The position numbers and the translations under genes are program-made. A stretch of DNA of 26,443 nt from JAWXBR01 sp034440235 (GTDB lineage: Bacteria > Bacteroidota > Ignavibacteria > Kapaibacteriales > Kapaibacteriaceae), in contig JAWXBR010000052.1 in assembly GCA_034440235.1 (NCBI GenBank), positions 1-26,443 on the forward strand, read 5' to 3'. Positions 15,197 through 21,213 of the stretch are shown here, in pieces. The notes under the pieces were generated by a model, which saw only the letters and a list, made by a program, of their open reading frames with translations, did not search any database and was not told the DNA's origin. Every line of letters starts with the position of its first letter. The stretch's first letter is position 1.

Positions 15197-15730
15197 TTAG
15201 TTATCAAGTGTTGCTGCAAGTTTGTCGAACGACTGGTTCCAGCCTTTTGTGGTCATGCCTGACATTTCGCCTGCTGGCATGCCTTCGTGACGTAGCGTCA
15301 TGTTGGTTTTTCCATCGATTTCTTCGAACGTAACGGTTACACGAAGCATAAGAGGGAATGTGACGTCTTCGAAGCCGTATTCGCTTGCAGAGACAATGTT
15401 GCCGTTTTCATCGGAGAACGAATCGGTGAAGACAATGCGCGAGTGCGGGACGATTTGCTCGTAGGCACCCGTGCTGTAAACGTCGTTGCCGTTTTTGTCG
15501 CGCATGCAGAACACGTATTTGCCGCCAACGTAAAAGTCGATGTGGGCCGAAGGAGACGCGTGGTTCTTCGGACCCCACCATTTCATCAGATTCTCAGACT
15601 TCGTCCAGGAGTCCCACACCAGCTGCAGGGGTGCATCAAACTCTCGCGTAATGACAATGTCTCCACCTTTTCCAGTCCTCGAATGATGTCCGTCTATCTC
15701 GACGTGTGCATGATGATCGTGTATGCTCAT
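15197..15730 (-). CDS. SRPBCC / AHSA1-type START-fold protein with His-rich N-terminus
   Basis: I place the start at the ATG at 15730 rather than the open-frame ATG at 15784, because AAAGGA lies 8 nt before it and the product then starts just ahead of the domain. It has 177 residues. The first 20 hold six His in a short span (MSIHDHHAHVEIDGHH), which could bind metal. The domain then runs IVITREFDAPLQLVWDSWTK, MKWWGPKNH, YVGGKYVFCMRDKNG, VTVTFEEIDGKTNMTLRHEG and the helix GWNQSFDKLAATL. It is the first gene of the minus-strand cluster and is divergent from the IgGFc-like gene at 15982 across a 251-bp gap. The cluster has no ArsR regulator in this window, although such genes often accompany the family. 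The ligand is unknown. Confidence 0.92.
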   Translation of the reverse strand: MSIHDHHAHVEIDGHHSRTGKGGDIVITREFDAPLQLVWDSWTKSENLMKWWGPKNHASPSAHIDFYVGGKYVFCMRDKNGNDVYSTGAYEQIVPHSRIVFTDSFSDENGNIVSASEYGFEDVTFPLMLRVTVTFEEIDGKTNMTLRHEGMPAGEMSGMTTKGWNQSFDKLAATLDN

Positions 15731-15824
15731 ACGTGTAATCCTTTGTGTGCGCGCGGTATGCCTCAACGAGGTCAAACGTTCCACCGTTACGCCCAGAAAC
15801 GCTCCATTTCGCAGACTTGCCAGA

Positions 15825-15840
15825 AATAGGGCCCTCTATT
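15825..15840. other. Near-palindrome in the divergent 15731-15981 gap
   Basis: AATAGGGCCCTCTATT has AATAG/CTATT arms and an AGGGCCCT palindrome at its centre, interrupted by one extra base. It lies 95 bp upstream of the SRPBCC start and about 140 bp upstream of the 15982 start, a possible operator position. The rest of the gap shows only one GGTAAGGGGC motif (15846-15855) and the promoter-like block at 15963. Confidence 0.2.
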
Positions 15841-15962
15841 GGGTCGGTAAGGGGCGAAAGGGTCTGCCTTTGTTACTTATCGCTCGTGCGATTGTTGTTA
15901 GGGCGACATTCGGCAGAGCCACTAGAAGTCGCTCGGTTCTGACCTTACTTACTTCCTACGCT

Positions 15963-15972
15963 CATCTATTTG
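15963..15972 (+). promoter_or_regulatory. CATCTATTTG block upstream of the second IgGFc-like gene
   Basis: The 10-mer CATCTATTTG ends 9 nt before the ATG at 15982. The same 10-mer at the same distance precedes the paralog at 21214. TCTATTTG fits the Bacteroidota -7 box TAnnTTTG at all fixed positions but one. If it is a promoter the transcript would have almost no leader; it could instead be a translation signal. Confidence 0.35.
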
Positions 15973-15981
15973 TAATACACT

Positions 15982-17835
15982 ATGAAATCCTTTATACGCC
16001 TTGTTACAGTGCTTTCGATGCTCTTCGTGCAACATACGATGTTCGGTCAGGTTGATTCCACCAAACCCGATGCCGAGCAAGGTCTTCACTTCGAGGTGGC
16101 GTTTGGCTATCTCTGGCCTGAGAAATTAGAGGCACCGCTTCCACAACCAACGCAACTGTTTGTCTACGCGCTAACAAATGCGTCGGTGACGGTCGAGTAC
16201 GGACCCGCCGGTGCGCGCACGATGGCTACGTATGACGTGCCCGCTCGAAAACAGTACACAATTTCTCTACCGTATGCCGCAGTTATTCCTACACTGCGTG
16301 GTATTCCCGACTCGAAAGGCATCTCTGTAAGGTCTACGGTTCCTATTACTGTTGCTTCGATTGCACGGTGGCGTGGAAACATGTCTATGACCGTGCATTA
16401 TCCAGTTGCAAGGTGGGGCACGTCGTACCTGACGTTCAACTATCCGCAAGATCAGTTCGGACCCGATAGTGCGCCCGAATATCGTCCCGGACAAATCGTT
16501 GTCGTCGCCTCGGAAGACGATACACGCATCACCTTTACCAGCCCCTTATCCATTCAAATCGGAACATCGCCAGCGACAGAGTTCGCGGCGGACACTCCAC
16601 ACGAGATTACACTTCGTGCGCATGAGAGCATCGCTTTACTTGGCGTGATAAAGCCGGGCGAATCACACATGGCCTCGACGGACATGACGGCAACCTCGAT
16701 TATTTCAACAAAGCCTATTGCTGTCCTTTCGGGTCACACAAAAGGTGCCGTCGGAAACTACGCAGGTATGCTTCCCGAAACAGGATTGTTTAGCGCCAGC
16801 GCACACTTTATTCGTAACAATTTTTATCAATCGCTCTTGCCGATCTCACGTGCAGACACACTGTTTGCTACCGTTCCAATGTTTTACACTGCAACGCGAA
16901 CGAACGGTCAGATAGATCGAGACAGCGTTTCAAGTTGGGGCGATGTTGTACGAATTCTTGCTACCGAAGATGGCACGATTATCAGACGTGCTCGTAACGA
17001 TGGCACCAACTACGTTCTTGTGGCAACGATAAACAAGGGTCAGTACTACACCGACTACAAAGTAATCGATGCCGCGCTCTGGACCAGCAGCAAACCCTCA
17101 CTGGTGATGCAGTACGGAAAGTCCTACGCGAAAACAGTGTTCTCAGTTACTGCACCTACCTCATCGAAACATTCAGACGAAAAGCAGGGACATCCTACCG
17201 TCGAAGCCGGCATGCCCACCATGATGACAGTCCCTGGCATCTCGCAATGGATACGTCGCGGCGTGTTGCACGCTCCGGAGGGTATGGACAACTTCATGAC
17301 GATCGTCAGCCTTGCCGAGCATTTTACGAAGTTGGGGCAGGGCATTCACGGTCTACAAATAGGATCGGTTCGTCCCATTGGACAAACAGGCTTCAGCTAC
17401 GTCAGGACTGCTATAGGTACAGGCACAATGGAATTACTAACGCTCAAGAACGACGTTGTATTCATGGCATGGAGTTACGGCTCACTTGACGGTCTTTCAC
17501 AAGGCGGTGCATACAGTCATCCCGTCGCCGGTAATTACTCTGGCGTTGTTTCGAGTGTCGACGATGACGTGAACGCAACATCGGGTCCGCTCTCTCTCTC
17601 CCTCGCACCACAACCCTCATCGAGTGCCACCTCTGTTCGTTACCGCATGGGCCTCACGTCAGCAACGCTACGCTTGTACGACATCACGGGCGCACAGGTG
17701 CTCGATCTGTCTGACAAACTTCTGGGTGATGAAGGCACGGTTGTGCTGAACACTAGTGCATTTGCACGCGGCACGTATGTGATGAGGCTGACGGATGGAA
17801 GGCACACCGTTGTTGAACACATTGTTGTGGAATAA
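15982..17835 (+). CDS. T9SS-secreted IgGFc-binding-protein-like surface protein (paralog 2)
   Basis: The 617-residue product has a signal peptide (about 1-23, ending MFGQ). A large beta-rich region (about 30-520) resembles the bacterial versions of the IgGFc-binding protein N-terminal domain (PF17517-like). Landmarks are GLHFEVAFGYLW, GISVRSTVPITVAS, YPQDQFG, PGQIVVVASEDDTRITF, STKPIAVLSGHTKGAVG, AHFIRNNFYQSLLP, GHPTVEAGMPTMM and MAWSYGSLDGLSQGGAY. The last 78 residues (about 540-617, LSLAPQPSSS to HTVVEHIVVE) form a T9SS sorting domain, so export to the surface or medium is expected. The name comes from a human mucin-like protein; IgG binding is not implied, and adhesion is the usual guess. 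It is an intact relative of the 11451 pseudogene and the 21214 gene. It is convergent with the NmrA gene (24 bp apart). Confidence 0.88.
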   Translation: MKSFIRLVTVLSMLFVQHTMFGQVDSTKPDAEQGLHFEVAFGYLWPEKLEAPLPQPTQLFVYALTNASVTVEYGPAGARTMATYDVPARKQYTISLPYAAVIPTLRGIPDSKGISVRSTVPITVASIARWRGNMSMTVHYPVARWGTSYLTFNYPQDQFGPDSAPEYRPGQIVVVASEDDTRITFTSPLSIQIGTSPATEFAADTPHEITLRAHESIALLGVIKPGESHMASTDMTATSIISTKPIAVLSGHTKGAVGNYAGMLPETGLFSASAHFIRNNFYQSLLPISRADTLFATVPMFYTATRTNGQIDRDSVSSWGDVVRILATEDGTIIRRARNDGTNYVLVATINKGQYYTDYKVIDAALWTSSKPSLVMQYGKSYAKTVFSVTAPTSSKHSDEKQGHPTVEAGMPTMMTVPGISQWIRRGVLHAPEGMDNFMTIVSLAEHFTKLGQGIHGLQIGSVRPIGQTGFSYVRTAIGTGTMELLTLKNDVVFMAWSYGSLDGLSQGGAYSHPVAGNYSGVVSSVDDDVNATSGPLSLSLAPQPSSSATSVRYRMGLTSATLRLYDITGAQVLDLSDKLLGDEGTVVLNTSAFARGTYVMRLTDGRHTVVEHIVVE

Positions 17836-17859
17836 CGCTCGGCGTCTAAGCGCTTCTTG

Positions 17860-18726
17860 CTACTGTAGTTCTTTTCTATTGTTGAAAACAAAGCTGTCAA
17901 AAGATGTAGGCTCGTGTCCTGTAACATCTCTGACACACTGCGTTGTCTTTGGCGTTTTCTGAAACCTTGGCAAGTAATGCAACATAATCATCACTAAGAT
18001 GAGCATGGTGGGCACTTTGTCTCTTCGTTTAGCAAAAAAGAACTGCAAAACGTTAGGTGAAATATAGTTGATCGTTTTTCCAATTCCACTACTGATTTTA
18101 GCAGCCATTTCAGTAAATGTCAAGGTCTCATTGTTGGTTAGATCATAGCTTCTATTGATATGGTTTTGTGGTACGGTCAACACCTTTGCCGCAACAGCAC
18201 CAATATCATCTACGTCTATTACCGTGAATTTGGCTCGTCCAGCAGGTAAATAGATTCTGTGATGATTGACTAAGTCATCGCGTAACGTTGTCGTGAAATT
18301 CTGCATAAAGTAGGCAGGTCGTAAGAAGGTATATGGAATATCACTGTCCACGATTAGTTTTTCAATTTTGTGATGGGGTATAATTTTGCTTTTCTCCACG
18401 CCTTGCACAGATAAAAACACAATGTGTTTTACCGAAGACTGTTTTGCCACCTCAATTAGCGGTGCGAAATATTTTTTAACGTCCGATAGTTGCGGTGGTC
18501 GAAGCAAAAAAAGTAGATCGATGTTTTGTAGGGCTGATGCAAACGTGGCACTATTGGTAAAGTCGAATTTGATATTCGTGATGGTGAATCCGTCTACTTG
18601 CTCAGTACCAAAGTCCGAGTCTCGAACACCTGCAACTATCTCTAAACGATGGTTAAGTGTACTCAAGGCAGTTAATACTGCAATACCAACATTTCCTGTC
18701 GCCCCAGTAATTAAGACTTTTGTCAT
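17860..18726 (-). CDS. NmrA-type atypical SDR, NAD(P)-binding reductase or regulator
   Basis: This is a 288-residue cytoplasmic Rossmann protein. The N-terminus reads MTKVLITGATGNVG with the dinucleotide motif GATGNVG (8-14). LLFLLRPPQ, VKHIVFLSVQGVEKS, HHKIEKLIVDSDIPYTFLRP (the HxxxE and LRPxxFMQN pattern of the NmrA/HSCARG and quinone-reductase-like group) and FTVIDVDDIGAVAAKVL follow. Classical YxxxK chemistry is absent, as is usual here. Members are redox sensors or reductases of quinones and similar compounds. The gene is clearly richer in AT (about 37-40% GC in three sampled lines) than its neighbours (about 50%), which suggests recent transfer from a lower-GC Bacteroidota. It has no operon partner, and the following gap (18727-19083) holds only a doubtful reading frame. 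Confidence 0.92.
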   Translation of the reverse strand: MTKVLITGATGNVGIAVLTALSTLNHRLEIVAGVRDSDFGTEQVDGFTITNIKFDFTNSATFASALQNIDLLFLLRPPQLSDVKKYFAPLIEVAKQSSVKHIVFLSVQGVEKSKIIPHHKIEKLIVDSDIPYTFLRPAYFMQNFTTTLRDDLVNHHRIYLPAGRAKFTVIDVDDIGAVAAKVLTVPQNHINRSYDLTNNETLTFTEMAAKISSGIGKTINYISPNVLQFFFAKRRDKVPTMLILVMIMLHYLPRFQKTPKTTQCVRDVTGHEPTSFDSFVFNNRKELQ

Positions 18727-18759
18727 ATGCTGAATTCAAGTTCGTAGTGCAACATTGGT

Positions 18760-19038
18760 ATGTCAAAAGGAAAGGGTTACTTGCCGTTGAACAGACCCTT
18801 TATTATAGCCAACCATGGAGTAGTCGATTGCAAGCAGGAATCAGCATGCATACCTGACACAAAGCTACACGATTCAAGCGACGTCGCGAACGGTGCAAAC
18901 CTGAGTAGCTCGGGTAACGGCAAGGAGTTTGCGAGTCATCAAACGATAGAAGAGCGACATGCGGCAAAAGTCGATATTGAAGTATCAGCTATGTTTGAAG
19001 TTCTCGATTCGATTAGAACCAGCGCAATGGCCGCGTGA
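18760..19038 (+). CDS. Doubtful hypothetical protein
   Basis: A 92-codon frame runs through most of the 18727-19083 gap. The product begins MSKGKGYLPLNRPFIIANHG and ends in a possible helix, VDIEVSAMFEVLDSIRTSAM. There is no signal peptide, no recognised domain and no convincing ribosome binding site. Nothing coherent appears on the opposite strand. It may be chance, or a fragment left by the event that brought in the AT-rich NmrA gene next door. Without this frame the gap is 357 bp holding nothing else I can name. Confidence 0.25.
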   Translation: MSKGKGYLPLNRPFIIANHGVVDCKQESACIPDTKLHDSSDVANGANLSSSGNGKEFASHQTIEERHAAKVDIEVSAMFEVLDSIRTSAMAA

Positions 19039-19083
19039 TGATGCAATGCCTATTTATTCTTACAACCACATCGAAACATAAAT

Positions 19084-21150
19084 ATGAAGAATCGTTCGCT
19101 CGCCGTTTGCATCTGTCTTGTAGTGTTGTCCACTCTATCCAGCATTTCACTGCTTGCGCAAGAGACGTATACAATCATGCGGTATACGAAAGACTGCTTG
19201 GGTCGGCTGTCGGATGGACGGCTGATTGTCCAGCGATACGACAAATTGTACCTAGTCGACGAAGCAAGTCCGAACGACGATGCACCTGCGCTTACAATGG
19301 CACAGACAACACCTCTCCAGTATAGGACCATAAACGTTCAAAGTATGGAGAGCGACATCGATGGCGACAAAATCTGCCTAAGCGAAGTTGATCTAGATAA
19401 TTACAAGTCGTCGCTCACCTTCGGCGATACATCAGCAATGCGAAGAATTGCGGGATCTGTGTTTGATGTCATCCTCGATGCGCAAATCGACCCCAAAGGC
19501 AAATTCGTAACGGTTTTGCGCAGCAGGAAAACTGATGCGATGTGGTTTCTAGAACTGCAGAAGATTGATATGGACAGTGCGGTCACAACGCTGTTCAGTT
19601 TTCAGTCGCCCGATGGTGAGATTTCATGTGGTTCGCTTGGAGACAGCGTCATTGCATTTTCAACGTTCTCTTTTACGCGAACGATGTCGATGTCCGGTCG
19701 CGTACTCGATTCTATTGACCGTTATCACAGTATTCTTCACGTAACGAATAGCGGAGGGGTCCTCGGCATCAACGGCAAAACATTTACCAGATTCAACATG
19801 CAATGGGACGTCCTAGGTGAAGACGAGCTGCCAGACACGCGCATCGACCTATATCGAATCTCGGGCGACGAAATAGCGATCATGTCCAGCCGACATTACG
19901 CCTTGTTGAGCAGTGACGGCATCATCTTTCTCGATACGATGTACGCGGCGACTGGAATACATGCGATTACACCAAATGGCAAAGGGCTGATGTACCTGTT
20001 AACGTGGAATGGAGACTTATTGACGGTCCATCCTGCAAGTGCACCCGAACACCGCTTTCAGCTTGTGTCGAGACCCGGACAACCCCTGTTCAGTACGGGA
20101 TTGTATAAAGGCAAGTCGACTACGTACATGGCATCCTACGAAAGTGCCATTGTAGCGAGGTTCGACCCAAACATCAACAAATGGATTGTGCCACAAGGAT
20201 TGTTACATCAATTGTTCAATAAGAATATTGAACTCGATTGTAGCGGTGAGTACGTTTCTGTGAGTAGAAATAACTCATCTCTGCCAACAGAAATCACAAC
20301 GTACAACACGGCTACTGACGAGGTGACGCGAACTACGTTGCCAGAACTGTACTCGAGTGTGCGCTATTTCCACAATCGTCAGATCCTTCTTTTGAAACGC
20401 GTTACCGATGAATTAGTAAACCACTACACAGCGAGACCCGGCGGAGAAATACTCGACTCTATTGCTATCTACTTTTACCGGAAGCGTTCTGTTGGAGACA
20501 CAGCAGTTATTGTAAACGACAGTTGGTCTGATATCATTCAGATTAGCGTCGACGGAAAGATGACTAGGTGTCATGGTTCCAACATGCACGGTAATCAGCT
20601 GACACCCGTTGCTGAGAAACGCGGCAAATTTTACGGCACGTGGTCTAATGTGTTGTCGACGTTTGATATCGGATGTGACGGTGCGCAAACGCAGGAAATT
20701 CCTGTACCTAACGTAACGACTGTAGTAGCCGTTGGTGATTCGTTGCTGTATGTTCAAGACAGCCGCCAAATCGTTACGACAGAGGGCAGAGTCCTTCTAC
20801 ACGCCGCTGAACGTATTTCTGGCTTAGCCTCGGATTCAAATCGGGTGTATATGTATTCCAGGCTAGGTCCACACGTTATCGTGCAAACATTAGGCCTAGG
20901 CGGAGTTACATCTGTGCCTACAGAACGTAACGCTTCGACGTCACAACCGATATTGTTTTTCTGGGATGGCTCGCGCATAACTAGCTCCGGAACGGTTGCA
21001 TTTGATGCGTCGCAATACCACATATACTCTGCAATTGGCCAAGGCTTGGGCACATGGAGTGTCGACAACGGCACCTCATTGCAGTTACCTACTGGAGTCT
21101 ATTTCGCCGTGCCTATTGGAGACGTCTCAGCAGAGGACGATAGACGGTAG
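19084..21150 (+). CDS. Secreted beta-propeller-like protein with probable T9SS tail
   Basis: The product has 688 residues with a signal peptide (about 1-25, hydrophobic CICLVVLSTLSSISLLAQ). The body is built of repeated short beta-strand modules (for example LSDGRLIVQRYDKLYLV, SSDGIIFLDTMYAAT, TWNGDLLTVHPAS, VGDSLLYVQDS, ASDSNRVYMYSRLG). This looks like a propeller, but no named repeat family is clear. The last 40 residues (FDASQYHIYSAIGQGLGTWS, then LPTGVYFAVPIGD) fit the end of a T9SS sorting domain, although the NPA-type start of such a domain is not evident. The gene is 63 bp upstream of the third IgGFc-like gene, on the same strand, and may share its transcript. No enzyme motif is visible. 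Function is unknown; an exported binding protein is the best guess. Confidence 0.78.
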   Translation: MKNRSLAVCICLVVLSTLSSISLLAQETYTIMRYTKDCLGRLSDGRLIVQRYDKLYLVDEASPNDDAPALTMAQTTPLQYRTINVQSMESDIDGDKICLSEVDLDNYKSSLTFGDTSAMRRIAGSVFDVILDAQIDPKGKFVTVLRSRKTDAMWFLELQKIDMDSAVTTLFSFQSPDGEISCGSLGDSVIAFSTFSFTRTMSMSGRVLDSIDRYHSILHVTNSGGVLGINGKTFTRFNMQWDVLGEDELPDTRIDLYRISGDEIAIMSSRHYALLSSDGIIFLDTMYAATGIHAITPNGKGLMYLLTWNGDLLTVHPASAPEHRFQLVSRPGQPLFSTGLYKGKSTTYMASYESAIVARFDPNINKWIVPQGLLHQLFNKNIELDCSGEYVSVSRNNSSLPTEITTYNTATDEVTRTTLPELYSSVRYFHNRQILLLKRVTDELVNHYTARPGGEILDSIAIYFYRKRSVGDTAVIVNDSWSDIIQISVDGKMTRCHGSNMHGNQLTPVAEKRGKFYGTWSNVLSTFDIGCDGAQTQEIPVPNVTTVVAVGDSLLYVQDSRQIVTTEGRVLLHAAERISGLASDSNRVYMYSRLGPHVIVQTLGLGGVTSVPTERNASTSQPILFFWDGSRITSSGTVAFDASQYHIYSAIGQGLGTWSVDNGTSLQLPTGVYFAVPIGDVSAEDDRR

Positions 21151-21170
21151 CCCCTTCGCGGCCCCTTGCC
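21149..21170 (+). repeat. Paired copies of the AAGGGGC-family oligonucleotide
   Basis: agcccctt (21149-21156) and gccccttgcc (21161-21170) lie in tandem just after the stop of the 19084 gene. They are minus-strand copies of AAGGGGCT and GGCAAGGGGC, members of an oligonucleotide family over-represented in this window. This is the only place where two occur side by side in non-coding DNA. Confidence 0.5.
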
Positions 21171-21194
21171 TAAATTGTGGGCAGAGAATTACTA

Positions 21195-21204
21195 CATCTA
21201 TTTG
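21195..21204 (+). promoter_or_regulatory. CATCTATTTG block upstream of the third IgGFc-like gene
   Basis: This 10-mer is identical to the one at 15963-15972 and has the same 9-nt distance to the start codon. Both are followed by ctATGAAA. Conservation between paralogs could reflect shared descent of the start region or a kept promoter or translation element. Confidence 0.35.
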
Positions 21205-21213
21205 CGTTAGGCT

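Noticed and set aside
15731..15784. Upstream extension of the first SRPBCC gene to 15784
   Set aside because: The added 18 residues lie outside the domain, and the ATG at 15730 has an AAAGGA site at good spacing.
15982..17835. Literal immunoglobulin-binding function for the IgGFc-like proteins
   Set aside because: The domain name derives from a human mucin-like protein; bacterial members with T9SS tails do not imply IgG binding, and nothing in the sequence shows it.
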